From Bacteroidales bacterium (lineage in GTDB: Bacteria; Bacteroidota; Bacteroidia; Bacteroidales; P3): a stretch of DNA of 52,242 nucleotides. The stretch is taken from NCBI GenBank assembly GCA_031272245.1, contig JAISUE010000045.1, positions 1-52,242 of the forward strand, written 5' to 3'. Below the pieces are notes generated by a model. That model saw only the letters and a program-made list of their open reading frames with translations. It was not told the origin of the DNA and searched no databases. This document shows positions 36,050 through 44,703 of the stretch, in pieces; the stretch's first letter is position 1; every line of letters starts with the position of its first letter. A program made the translations under genes and the position numbers.

Positions 36050-37176
36050 AGTAAAACATCTATTGCTTTTTTTTCATCTACGTTTGGAAAAGTTAATTTT
36101 CCTTTTTTATAAAGATGTACTTTACCTTCTATTGATCCAATATAACCATAATCAGCATCAATCATTTCACCGGGACCATTAACTATACATCCCATTACAG
36201 CTATCTTTATTCCAATTAAATGACTGCAACGTTCTTTAACTTTTTTTACGGCTGTTGCAATATCATATTTTGTTCTTCCACACGAGGGGCAGGAAATAAT
36301 ATCGGCTTTATATGTACGACATCCTGTTGCTTGCAGTATTGCTTTTGCGACAGGTATTTCATCTTCAGGTTCTTCGGTTAGTGATACACGAATAGTATCT
36401 CCGATACCCAAACAAAGTAAAGAACCTATTCCTGTTGCTGACTTTATTCTTCCGTCTTCTCCTTCTCCTGCTTCGGTTACACCAAGATGAACAGGAAAGT
36501 TTAAGTTTTCTTTGTCTAACATTTCAACTAATAAACGGGTAGATAAAGACATTACCAATACGTTTGAAGATTTCATTGAGAGAACTATTTGGTTATAATT
36601 AAAACCATTACATATTTTTACAAATTCCATAGCAGAATGAGCCATTGCAATAGGAGTATTCCCATATCTGCCGATAATTCTTTGAGACAAAGAGCCATGA
36701 TTTGTCCCAATTCTCATTGCAGTATTATGTTTTTTGCAAATTTCTATTAGAGGAAATAATCTGTCGGCTGTGCGTTTCAATTCATCTGCATATTCAATGT
36801 CAGTATAATCAAATTTTCCTGTATTTCTGTCTGTATAATTTCCTGGATTTATTCTTACTTTTTCTACAATTTTGGCTGCAATTTCTGCAGCTTTCGGATT
36901 AAAATGAATATCTGCTATGAGTGGAATATTGCAGTTGTGTTTATAAAGTTCGTTTTTGATATTATAAAGATTATTTGCACTTTTGGTATCTGATGCTGTA
37001 ATTCTTACAAGTTCGCAACCGACTTCGGCAAGTCGCAAAACTTGTTGAACAGTTTTGTCTGTATTCATTGTATCTGTGTTTGTCATAGATTGAATACGTA
37101 CAGGATTGCTGCCCCCAATACCAACATTTCCCACTTTTACTTCTTTTGTTAATCTTCGTGAAAATATTTTTTCCAT
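35986..37176 (-). CDS. ispG: 4-hydroxy-3-methylbut-2-enyl diphosphate synthase (IspG/GcpE)
   Basis: A 396-residue iron-sulfur enzyme of the MEP isoprenoid pathway, converting MEcPP to HMBPP. The ATG at 37176 (MEKIFSRRL) is preferred over a longer frame from 37224, which would run into the promoter. The TIM-barrel part has NPVRIQSMTNTDTMNT and RINPGNYTD, AMRIGTNHGSL; the 4Fe-4S cysteines lie in CPSCGRTKYD and MGCIVNGPGEM. The phrases ICKKHNTAMRIGTNHGSLSQRI and HLGVTEAGEGEDGRIKS are those of the large (plant, Chlamydia, Bacteroidetes) lineage, yet the ~200-residue insert usual before the Cys pair is absent. The C-terminal tail lies antisense to the ABC-F end. Confidence 0.93.
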   Translation of the reverse strand: MEKIFSRRLTKEVKVGNVGIGGSNPVRIQSMTNTDTMNTDKTVQQVLRLAEVGCELVRITASDTKSANNLYNIKNELYKHNCNIPLIADIHFNPKAAEIAAKIVEKVRINPGNYTDRNTGKFDYTDIEYADELKRTADRLFPLIEICKKHNTAMRIGTNHGSLSQRIIGRYGNTPIAMAHSAMEFVKICNGFNYNQIVLSMKSSNVLVMSLSTRLLVEMLDKENLNFPVHLGVTEAGEGEDGRIKSATGIGSLLCLGIGDTIRVSLTEEPEDEIPVAKAILQATGCRTYKADIISCPSCGRTKYDIATAVKKVKERCSHLIGIKIAVMGCIVNGPGEMIDADYGYIGSIEGKVHLYKKGKLTFPNVDEKKAIDVLLQMIEEDKASSLQSASHCSMY

Positions 37177-37197
37177 AAAATATGCTTTTGATGAAAA

Positions 37198-37227
37198 CAA
37201 AAGTAACAAAAAGTAACAACTCACAAA
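37198..37227 (-). promoter_or_regulatory. Promoter for ispG
   Basis: Minus strand TTTG (37224-37227), 18-bp spacer, TACTTTTG (37198-37205). It lies 22 bp before the ATG at 37176 and about 70 bp from the 21-bp repeat array. Confidence 0.7.
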
Positions 37228-37294
37228 TCTTTGTTTTTAGTTTGAAAAAGCAACATTTTTATTCATTTGTCATATTTAAATATTTAATACGGCG

Positions 37295-37426
37295 CGGTAG
37301 CCCCCGTGAAATTTGTGGTAGCTCCCGTGAAATTTGCGGTAGCCCCCATGAAATTTGTGGTAGCCCCCATGAAATTTGCGGTAGCCCCCGTGAAATTTGT
37401 GGTAGCCCCCATGAAATTTGCGGTAG
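37295..37426. repeat. Tandem array A: 21-bp period, six copies
   Basis: Six full copies plus a six-base start of a seventh, each 21 bp, with unit core GGTAGCCCCC then RTGAAATTTG. The first base of successive units alternates C, T, C, T, C, T, C, so the true higher-order unit is 42 bp. The array is far more GC rich than its surroundings. It lies between the divergent promoters of ispG and the BaiN-like gene. It has no stops in several frames: the minus strand reads YRKFHGG / YHKFHGG alternately and the plus strand KFVVAP(M/V) / KFAVAP(M/V). A minus-strand frame (37276-37626) and a plus frame (37306-37512) exist because the unit is a multiple of three; I do not call them genes. Confidence 0.95.
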
Positions 37427-37758
37427 ATACCCAGGAATCCCGGGTAGGTAGATTGCTGATTTTTGTAAGCCACCGAAATTTGTTTAAAGATATATTTAAT
37501 TTTCATATTTAACGATTTTAAGATTGCGGATGTAAAATTCGGATTTGCGTATGCAGACAGCGGTTTGCCACATAACTGCAGAGGTATGAGGTATAAAATC
37601 AGTAAGAAAAAAACTTGAAACTCCAAATAATTTTGGTTTTTTTAAACTCTGAAATTATAATAAAATCAAAACTTTACAGCGCTTTTGCTTAAAAATAATA
37701 TAGTCAATTTTATTTCTGTACTTTTGTCGTTATCAAGCAAACGAACAATAATAGAACT
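37427..37758. other. Intergenic gap downstream of array A
   Basis: About 330 bp with no convincing gene. It starts with a small CCC/GGG inverted repeat (37430-37446) at the edge of the array and ends with the -7 element for the following gene (37719-37726). Confidence 0.45.
37719..37726 (+). promoter_or_regulatory. -7 promoter element for the BaiN-like gene
   Basis: TACTTTTG, 32 bp before the ATG at 37759. Confidence 0.6.
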
Positions 37759-38862
37759 ATGAATTATGATATAATAATTGTAGGTGGTGGAGCAAGTGGA
37801 TTGTTTGCAGCTATTGCCGCATTGAAACAAAATAAGCGAGTTTTAGTAATAGAAAAGATGAAGCAGTGTGGATTGAAATTGAGAATAACAGGAAAAGGCA
37901 GAGCTAATATTACTAATGTTTCCGAATTAGATGAATTTCTTACTCATTGTGGTTCGGATTACAGATTTTTGTATCCAATTTTTAATACATTTTTTACACA
38001 GGATACAATAGATATTTTTTTAGAACTTGGTTTGGAAACAAAGATTGAGCGTGGAGGCAGAGTATTTCCAAAGAGCGATAAAAGTATAGATGTATTTTTT
38101 GCGATAATTCGTTTTTTAGAACGTAATGAAAAATGTACAATTATAAAGAATTGTGAGGTTAAAAGTGTAATTTGTGAGAATGGATGCTCAACAGGGATAA
38201 ATACGAACGTCGGACAATTTTTTGCCCATTCAATTATTCTTGCCGCAGGAGGCATGTCTTATCCTTTAACAGGTTCTAATGGAGACGGGTTACGTATTTG
38301 TAAGGCATTAGGGTTGCAATGTACTGAATGTTTTCCTGTTTTGGTTGGACTTTTTACAGAAAATATAATAACAACCGAAGCATATCGGTTACGTAAAAAA
38401 GAATCCGGTGATACATTTTTAATCAAAAATATGCTTGTTACTGTTACTAATAAAAACGGCAAAAAGTTGACGCAAACCATAGGTGAAGTACAATTTACTA
38501 ATTATGGTATTGCAGGAGCAGCAATCTTAAAAATAAGCAGACAAATAGCTCAAAGAATAGCGGCAAAAGAAGATTTGCGTGTTATACTTGATTTAAAACA
38601 GGATGTAAATTTTGCAATAATGAGAATAACAGGTACGGAAGGGTGGGATAGAGCCGTAATTACACAGGGAGGAGTTTCTTTGCTGGAAGTTAAACCTAAA
38701 ACACTTGAAACTAAAAAAATAAAGAGATTATATTTGTGTGGTGAATTACTGGATTTAGATGCAGACACAGGAGGTTATAATCTTCAAATAGCCTTTTCAA
38801 CCGGTTGGGTAGCAGGAACTAATGCTGCACTTGCTGCTAATGTTCATAATGCCGAAATATAA
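37759..38862 (+). CDS. BaiN/HI0933-like FAD-dependent oxidoreductase
   Basis: A 367-residue flavoprotein of the HI0933/YhiN family. The dinucleotide site is MNYDIIIVGGGASGLFAAIAAL, followed by LKLRITGKGRANITN, LAAGGMSYPLTGSNGDG, VTQGGV-like ITQGGVSLLEVKP and the closing LCGELLDLDADTGGYNLQIAFSTG. The reaction is unknown; one relative (BaiN) reduces bile-acid intermediates, others are annotated as aminoacetone oxidase-like. Compared with the usual 400-410 residues, the helical segment between DLKQDVNF and ITGTEGWDRAVI is very short, so about 40 residues of the accessory region appear to be missing. Followed after 27 bp by cinA. Confidence 0.88.
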   Translation: MNYDIIIVGGGASGLFAAIAALKQNKRVLVIEKMKQCGLKLRITGKGRANITNVSELDEFLTHCGSDYRFLYPIFNTFFTQDTIDIFLELGLETKIERGGRVFPKSDKSIDVFFAIIRFLERNEKCTIIKNCEVKSVICENGCSTGINTNVGQFFAHSIILAAGGMSYPLTGSNGDGLRICKALGLQCTECFPVLVGLFTENIITTEAYRLRKKESGDTFLIKNMLVTVTNKNGKKLTQTIGEVQFTNYGIAGAAILKISRQIAQRIAAKEDLRVILDLKQDVNFAIMRITGTEGWDRAVITQGGVSLLEVKPKTLETKKIKRLYLCGELLDLDADTGGYNLQIAFSTGWVAGTNAALAANVHNAEI

Positions 38863-38889
38863 ATATGTGATTGAAAAAAATAAAAAAAT

Positions 38890-40134
38890 ATGAATATAGA
38901 AATAATAAATATAGGGGATGAGTTACTTTTGGGACAGGTTGTAAATACAAATGCAACATTTATGTCAAAAGAACTTATTAATTATGGTTTTAATGTAAGC
39001 CATATTGTTGCCATTGCAGATGACAAAAAAGAAATAGAAGATGCTCTTTTACTTTCTTTAAAACGTTCTGACGGAGTAATTATAACAGGAGGCTTAGGTC
39101 CAACAAAAGATGATATAACAAAGGAAACTCTTGCAAGAGTTTTAAATATCCCCCTTGTTGAAGATGTTGAAACTCTGCAAATGGTAAGAGATTATTTTAA
39201 TAAACGTGGTTTGCCGCTTACAGATACTAATAGACAACAGGCTTTATTACCAAAAGATTGTATAGTTATAAAAAATAATTATGGAACAGCAGCAGGTATG
39301 TGTATTTCAACTTCCGAAAAGAAACTTATTATTTCATTGCCGGGCGTTCCTTTTGAAATGAAGGCAATGTTTCCTGAAGTTATATCCTTGTTAAAAACAC
39401 ATTATAAGACAGGTATTATTTTGCAAAAAACATTACTCATTGCAGGTATAGGTGAGTCTTTTTTGTCTGATATGATAGCGGATTTTGAAGATAATTTACC
39501 TCAAGAGATAAAATTGGCATACTTACCAAATGCAGGAACGATAAGATTGCGACTTACAGCTAAAGGAAATGATGAACAGGAATTAAAAGACACTTTTGAA
39601 TCCAATCTTGCACTTTTATTAGAAAAGGTTAAGGACTATTTTATAGGATTTGAGCAAAATATCTCTGCAATTTTATTTAAACATTTTACAGATAATAATC
39701 AAACACTTGCAACTGCAGAAAGTTGTACGGGAGGAAATATCGCACATCTTATAACATTAAATACCGGAGCATCATCAATATATAAAGGAGGTATTGTCGC
39801 TTATTCAAACGAAGTCAAAGAGCGGGTTTTAAATGTAAAAACTAATACATTAAAACATTTTGGAGCAGTTAGTGAGCAAGTTGTTATAGAGATGGTTCAA
39901 GGTGTTTGTAAATTATTACATACGGATTATGCGATAGCTACTACAGGCATAGCCGGTCCAACAGGAGGAAGCGAAGAAAAACCTGTTGGAACAATATGGA
40001 TTGCCGTATGTGATAAGGCAGGAAATACAAAAACAAAGAAATGTTTTATTCCGACAACTCGAGACAACTTCATTGAAAGAGCAAGTAATGAAGCAATTTT
40101 GTTACTTTTATCTTTTTTACATTATAAATTATGA
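38890..40134 (+). CDS. cinA: CinA-like protein (nicotinamide-nucleotide amidase domain)
   Basis: A 414-residue two-domain protein. The N-terminal MoeA/Mog-like domain (to about 170) shows EIINIGDELLLGQVVNTNA and TGGLGPTKDDITKE; a middle linker is followed by the C-terminal CinA/PncC domain (about 255-414) with TAESCTGGNIAHLIT, YKGGIVAYSNEVKERVL and TGIAGPTGGSEEKPVGTIW. The C-terminal domain deamidates nicotinamide mononucleotide; the N-terminal domain is linked to ADP-ribose pyrophosphatase activity in related proteins. It probably shares the transcript of the preceding flavoprotein gene (27-bp gap). Confidence 0.93.
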   Translation: MNIEIINIGDELLLGQVVNTNATFMSKELINYGFNVSHIVAIADDKKEIEDALLLSLKRSDGVIITGGLGPTKDDITKETLARVLNIPLVEDVETLQMVRDYFNKRGLPLTDTNRQQALLPKDCIVIKNNYGTAAGMCISTSEKKLIISLPGVPFEMKAMFPEVISLLKTHYKTGIILQKTLLIAGIGESFLSDMIADFEDNLPQEIKLAYLPNAGTIRLRLTAKGNDEQELKDTFESNLALLLEKVKDYFIGFEQNISAILFKHFTDNNQTLATAESCTGGNIAHLITLNTGASSIYKGGIVAYSNEVKERVLNVKTNTLKHFGAVSEQVVIEMVQGVCKLLHTDYAIATTGIAGPTGGSEEKPVGTIWIAVCDKAGNTKTKKCFIPTTRDNFIERASNEAILLLLSFLHYKL

Positions 40135-40222
40135 TGTATTTTGGGGGGTTCAAAATGTTTTGATTTTTGCAACTAATATTTTGATTTTTGCAAATATGTT
40201 TTAGGAAAAAAATTAATTATTA

Positions 40223-40252
40223 TTTGACAATTAAAAATAATGCTTAATTTTG
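40223..40252 (+). promoter_or_regulatory. Promoter for the DUF4293 gene
   Basis: TTTG(AC) at 40223-40226, an 18-bp spacer and TAATTTTG (40245-40252), close to the Bacteroidetes consensus; 50 bp before the ATG at 40303. Confidence 0.75.
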
Positions 40253-40302
40253 CAGTCGCAATTAAAAAATAAAAGATTTATAATAAAAAAACATAAAAAG
40301 AT

Positions 40303-40782
40303 ATGATTCAAAGAATTCAAACACTTTATTTAACACTTGTCATAGTGTTATCGGTTACAACATTGTTTTTTCCTCTGATAAATATGACAATAGATATAAC
40401 AAATTTAGGACAGGAAGCATGGTTCTATTTTATTTATCCAAAAGGCAAAGAAAATATTTTCTCACTTAATTTTATACTTTTAGGTTTGCAAGTAGCTTTA
40501 GTTTTAATTACTTTGGTTACAATCTTTCTGTATAAACGCCGTATATTACAAATACGACTTGTAGCTTTTGCATCATTGATATGTGTTTTTTACTTTGGAT
40601 ATATTTTCTTGTTTGGGGCAGATGTTGCAGCAAAAGATATTCCGGTCGGATTGGTTTTGACTGGAACAAGTTATGGTCTTGCGGCATATTTTCCAATAGC
40701 ACAGATATTTTTACTTTATCTTGCTCAAAAATCTATTAAAAAAGATGAGATATTAGTCCGTTCGTCAGACAGGTTGAGATAA
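40303..40782 (+). CDS. DUF4293 family membrane protein
   Basis: A 159-residue inner-membrane protein with four predicted helices (about 7-25, 50-75, 83-105, 122-143). It starts MIQRIQTLYLTLVIVLSV, the standard beginning of DUF4293, a small family confined to Bacteroidetes with unknown function. The last 15 residues are charged and cytosolic. It ends 4 bp from the convergent stop codon of the ABC exporter gene. Confidence 0.85.
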   Translation: MIQRIQTLYLTLVIVLSVTTLFFPLINMTIDITNLGQEAWFYFIYPKGKENIFSLNFILLGLQVALVLITLVTIFLYKRRILQIRLVAFASLICVFYFGYIFLFGADVAAKDIPVGLVLTGTSYGLAAYFPIAQIFLLYLAQKSIKKDEILVRSSDRLR

Positions 40783-40786
40783 GTTT

Positions 40787-42598
40787 TTAATTATTTAGCA
40801 TTTGCAAGCTTACAAGTTCTTTATAAACAGGAGAAGAAGAGATTAGTTGTTCATGCGTCCCTTCTTTAATTATTTTTCCTTTATCCAATATTAAAATTCT
40901 GTTAGCAGAAATTACTGTAGAAAGGCGATGAGCAACGATAAGAGTTGTGCGACCTTGCATTGCATTTTGTAATGATTGTTGTACAATATGTTCACTTTCT
41001 GTATCAAGTGCGGAAGTTGCTTCATCAAGCAGTAAAATATAAGGGTTATTTAATATAGCTCTTGCGATACAAAGTCGCTGACGTTGTCCTCCTGAAAGGG
41101 TAAATCCTTTATCACCGATATTTGTATAATATCCTTTATCAAGTGCCATAATGAATTCGTGTGCATTGGCTATTTGTGCAGCATTTATTACCTGTTCTAA
41201 ACTAATATTTTTACGTCCAAAAACAATATTTCCATAGATTGTATCATTAAAGAGAAGGCTTTGTTGAGGAACTAATCCTATTGATGCTCTTAATGTATTT
41301 ATATTAAAATTACGAATATCAGTGTTGTCAATGGTAATTTTTCCACCTGTTGGGTCTATAAATCGAGGTATCATATCCATCAATGTAGTTTTTCCTCCAC
41401 CGGAATGTCCTACTATTGCTATTGTTTCACCTTTTTTTATAGTCAAATTTATGTTTTTTAAGACTTTTACTTTTGGTTCATATTCAAAATTTACATTTTC
41501 AAAGATTATTTGATCATGAAAGACAGGCATTATAACAGCATCTTTTTTTTCTACAATTACTTCATCGGCATCAAGAATTTCATATACTCTTTTTACTGCT
41601 GCTTTTACTTTTTGTATGTTGTAATATGCTGTTGTAACTGATTGTAAAGGAGAAACTATTCTGGCAAATAGAAGAGCAAAACCTATAAGAATTGATGGAT
41701 GAATTTCTCCTTTGATAACCATTGTACCACCGAACAAGACTATAATAATCATTGTAAGGATAGTAAATATTTCTGTAACAGGAGATGCAAGTTCTTTGCG
41801 GCGATAAACTTTAGTCATAATACGTGTAAATATATTATTTTGCTGTTGATAGGAAGAATTAACTCTATCTTCCGCATTGTATGCTTTAATGATACGAATA
41901 GCTCCTAAAGCTTCTTCAGTTTTTGACAGTAGAATGCCATTTTGCCATTGTCCTCGTATAGAATTTCGTTTAAGGCTTTTCCCAACCTTACTGATTATAA
42001 ATAAAGCAACAGGAATAGTCAATAATGTAAATAAACAAAGTTTAGGGCTTGCAATTACTAATGTAATAACAAAAACTATTACCATTAAAGGATCTTTAAT
42101 TAGTGATTGTAAAGAACAAAGTAATGACCATTCAATATCTGCAAGATCAGAAGTCATACGAGAAATCAAATCACCTTTTTTTTGATTTGTGAAAAACGAA
42201 AGAGGTAGAATAGTAATTTTATGATAAATATCGTGTCGTAAATCTGCAACTATTCCATTTCTTATTGGTGCAAGAAAATACATACCCATATATCTGCAAA
42301 AACATGCAAAGAAAATAAAAATAATATATGTAATAGATATGTACAAAAGACATGTAAAAACTCCTTTGATATTCTTGTAATAATTTAGATTATAACTTAT
42401 AATGTCAATAATTGTATCTTTATCAAAAGAAAATTCAGGGCATATAGGCGGTGAAGAAACTAATCCGAACAGGACAGAGATAAAAGGAATAACCATAATA
42501 AAGGAAAAAAGTGAGAAAAAAACATATAGAATATTAAATATAACATTCAGAATTACATCCTTTTTATAGTTTTTAAGATATTTGAATATACGCCACAC
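40787..42598 (-). CDS. ABC exporter, fused permease and ATPase (MsbA-like)
   Basis: A 603-residue half-transporter with six membrane helices (about residues 1-330, including EXKKGDLISRMTSDLADIEWS-like NQKKGDLISRMTSDL) and one ATPase: Walker A GHSGGGKTTLMDMIP, Q-loop LVPQQSLLFND, signature LSGGQRQRLCIARAIL, LLLDEATSALD and the switch VAHRLSTV. Homodimers of this type export lipid A-core, other lipids or drugs; no substrate can be assigned. A -7 element (TACCTTTG on the minus strand, 42634-42641) precedes it, with a long hairpin just upstream (42654-42719). Confidence 0.92.
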   Translation of the reverse strand: MWRIFKYLKNYKKDVILNVIFNILYVFFSLFSFIMVIPFISVLFGLVSSPPICPEFSFDKDTIIDIISYNLNYYKNIKGVFTCLLYISITYIIFIFFACFCRYMGMYFLAPIRNGIVADLRHDIYHKITILPLSFFTNQKKGDLISRMTSDLADIEWSLLCSLQSLIKDPLMVIVFVITLVIASPKLCLFTLLTIPVALFIISKVGKSLKRNSIRGQWQNGILLSKTEEALGAIRIIKAYNAEDRVNSSYQQQNNIFTRIMTKVYRRKELASPVTEIFTILTMIIIVLFGGTMVIKGEIHPSILIGFALLFARIVSPLQSVTTAYYNIQKVKAAVKRVYEILDADEVIVEKKDAVIMPVFHDQIIFENVNFEYEPKVKVLKNINLTIKKGETIAIVGHSGGGKTTLMDMIPRFIDPTGGKITIDNTDIRNFNINTLRASIGLVPQQSLLFNDTIYGNIVFGRKNISLEQVINAAQIANAHEFIMALDKGYYTNIGDKGFTLSGGQRQRLCIARAILNNPYILLLDEATSALDTESEHIVQQSLQNAMQGRTTLIVAHRLSTVISANRILILDKGKIIKEGTHEQLISSSPVYKELVSLQMLNN

Positions 42599-42633
42599 AA
42601 CTAAAAAATTAAAAATAGAATTAAAATTATGGG

Positions 42634-42641
42634 CAAAGGTA
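42634..42641 (-). promoter_or_regulatory. -7 promoter element for the ABC exporter
   Basis: Minus strand TACCTTTG, 36 bp before the ATG and 13 bp after the large hairpin. Confidence 0.6.
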
Positions 42642-42653
42642 ATATAATTTAAT

Positions 42654-42719
42654 AAATCATATATTATAATTAAGGGTTTGAAAATTTATTCTCAAACCCT
42701 TAATTATAATATATGATTT
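42654..42719 (-). terminator. 28-bp perfect hairpin after moxR
   Basis: Arms 42654-42681 and 42692-42719 are perfectly complementary over 28 bp around a 10-nt loop. The central arm reads TAAGGGTTTGA. The hairpin starts 9 bp after the moxR stop. The stem is AT rich except for a GGG/CCC core, and no long T-run follows, so a simple intrinsic terminator is likely but not certain; the length also allows a role in mRNA stability or attenuation of the exporter gene downstream. Confidence 0.7.
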
Positions 42720-42727
42720 TACCTTAA

Positions 42728-43711
42728 TTAAGGTACATCTATTTTATTCACTATTTCATTTATGATATTTTCGGCAGTTACATTTTCTGCTTCTGCTTCA
42801 TACGTTAACCCTACACGATGTCGCATAACATCCATACAAATTGCACGTACATCTTCAGGTATTACATATCCACGTCTTTTGATAAAAGCGTATGAGCGTG
42901 AAGCTAACGCTAAATTGATTGTTGCACGTGGTGAGCCTCCAAAAGAGATAAAAGATTTCAAATGTTCCATTCCATATTGTTCAGGAAAACGAGTTGCAAA
43001 AACAATATCTGTAATGTAGTTTGCAATTTTCTTATCAATATAAACTTCTTCTACCACTTTACGAGCATAAAGTATTTGTTCAGGTTTGATAATTACACTT
43101 AAAGGTTGCTTCTGTGAAAAGATTTGTTGATGTAAGATTTCTGTTTCCTCTTCTTTATTAGGATAGGTTATTACAACTTTCATCATAAATCTGTCTAATT
43201 GTGCTTCAGGTAAAGGATAAGTTCCTTCTTGTTCTATTGGATTTTGAGTTGCAAGAACAAGAAAAGGTTTTGGTAACTGATAGGTTTGTTCTCCAATCGT
43301 AACTTGTCTTTCCTGCATTGCTTCTAACAGTGCTGATTGTACTTTGGCAGGAGAACGGTTTATTTCATCAGCAAGTACGAAATTTGAAAAAACAGGTCCT
43401 TTTTTTACATTAAAAACTTCATCTTTCGGACTGTAAATAAGAGTTCCTACAACATCAGCAGGTAATAAGTCCGGTGTAAATTGTATTCTACTGAATTTGG
43501 CATCAATTATTTTTGCCAAAGAAGTAATAGCTGCCGTTTTGGCTAAACCAGGAACGCCTTCCAAAAGAATATGTCCATCGGAAAGTAAACCTATTATTAA
43601 TCTTTCAACCATTGTTTTCTGACCAATAATAGCCTTACTCATCTCAAACATTATACTGTCAACAAAAGCACTTTCCTTCTGAATTTTTTCGTTTAATTCA
43701 ACAATATCCAT
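42728..43711 (-). CDS. MoxR-type AAA+ ATPase
   Basis: A 327-residue AAA+ ATPase of the MoxR group, chaperone-like ATPases that usually activate or assemble partner proteins with von Willebrand A domains. It has Walker A LLEGVPGLAKTAAI, Walker B FVLADEINRSPAKVQSALLEAMQERQV, sensor 1 LATQNPIEQEGTYPLPEAQLDRF and the C-terminal lid FGGSPRATINLALASRSYAF. In Bacteroidetes, moxR is normally followed by a DUF58 gene and Bat/VWA genes. Here the next gene downstream is an unrelated ABC exporter and the gene upstream is a transporter, so the partner genes are not local. Confidence 0.93.
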   Translation of the reverse strand: MDIVELNEKIQKESAFVDSIMFEMSKAIIGQKTMVERLIIGLLSDGHILLEGVPGLAKTAAITSLAKIIDAKFSRIQFTPDLLPADVVGTLIYSPKDEVFNVKKGPVFSNFVLADEINRSPAKVQSALLEAMQERQVTIGEQTYQLPKPFLVLATQNPIEQEGTYPLPEAQLDRFMMKVVITYPNKEEETEILHQQIFSQKQPLSVIIKPEQILYARKVVEEVYIDKKIANYITDIVFATRFPEQYGMEHLKSFISFGGSPRATINLALASRSYAFIKRRGYVIPEDVRAICMDVMRHRVGLTYEAEAENVTAENIINEIVNKIDVP

Positions 43712-43797
43712 ATTTTATTTAGTTTTATTTTTCAATTTTCTCTTTTTCAAACGCAAAGCAATGAAAATTATTTTATATTATGTAAAAATAAAATACA

Positions 43798-44703
43798 TTA
43801 TTTCTTTTTTATCATGAATTGACTGCAAAATACACCGCCAATGACTATAAATATTCCAACTATTTTATTTATTGTTATATGTTCCTGTCCAATTAAAACG
43901 GCAAATGCAATAGTTATTACAGGAATAGTATTAGTAAATACAGATGCTTTTGCAATGCTTATATGTTTTGCGGCATAAGAATAACCAATAAAAGCTATAG
44001 ATGAACAAAAGACTGATAGCATTACAAGAGCAAAAAAACTTTCAAAATTCCATTGCATTGTCAATGCAGTATTGTTGATGACGGATTTAAAATTAGTTAT
44101 ACACAACAAAGGAAGATAATAAACAAATGCTATAAGATTTTGATAAACAGTTATAGTTACAGGATTGTAGTTAAGTAATTTGGAAAGCATTATACTATAT
44201 CCTGCAGCTGATAATACAGCAAGTGAAAGCAAAAGAATACCTTTTATATCTACATTAAATGAAAAACTATTTCCAACAGACATTATTATTATACCAATTA
44301 TTGAAATAATTACTCCTATTATTATTGAATTATTTATTTTTTCATAACAGAACAACCTTAACCCCAAAGGAATAACAACAGGTATTATTGCTATAAAAAT
44401 TGCAGCAAAACTTGCATCAACATATTTCAATCCATAATTTTCTCCTATGAAATAAAGGAATGGTTCAAAAAAAGCTAAAAAGAGAAATTTTGGAATATCC
44501 TGTTTTTTTACTTTTTCAAGTCTTTTTGTAAATTTAAATATAAGAAACAATAATAGAAATGAAACAATAAGGCGAGTTGTAACTATAAATATAACATTAA
44601 ATCCATTATTAAGCAGTTGTTTAGTCCAGACAAAACTTATTCCCCAGAAAAACATAGCTGCACAAACAGCTATATAGGCGTAAAAACGATTAAATTTTTT
44701 CAT
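43798..44703 (-). CDS. EamA family (DMT superfamily) transporter
   Basis: A 301-residue inner-membrane protein with ten predicted helices in two EamA repeats. The first repeat holds FFWGISFVWTKQLLNNG and FAAIFIAIIPVVIPLGLRL; the second SIMLSKLLNYNPVTITVYQNL and SIAKASVFTNTIPVITIAFAVLIGQE. EamA proteins export or import small metabolites such as amino acids or nucleotide sugars; the substrate is unknown. The ATG shares one base with the stop of the acyl-CoA reductase gene (44703), so the two are a tight pair. Confidence 0.92.
   Translation of the reverse strand: MKKFNRFYAYIAVCAAMFFWGISFVWTKQLLNNGFNVIFIVTTRLIVSFLLLFLIFKFTKRLEKVKKQDIPKFLFLAFFEPFLYFIGENYGLKYVDASFAAIFIAIIPVVIPLGLRLFCYEKINNSIIIGVIISIIGIIIMSVGNSFSFNVDIKGILLLSLAVLSAAGYSIMLSKLLNYNPVTITVYQNLIAFVYYLPLLCITNFKSVINNTALTMQWNFESFFALVMLSVFCSSIAFIGYSYAAKHISIAKASVFTNTIPVITIAFAVLIGQEHITINKIVGIFIVIGGVFCSQFMIKKK

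Noticed and set aside
37295..37426. Possible CRISPR array
   Set aside because: The units are directly adjacent with no unique spacers, the unit is 21 bp, and no cas genes are present. The same holds for arrays B, C and D.
37276..37626. A 116-codon minus-strand frame with a hydrophobic start running through array A, and plus-strand frames over the same array
   Set aside because: The 21-bp unit contains no stops in several frames on both strands, so open frames are expected by chance. No promoter precedes them and the non-repeat part resembles no family I know.
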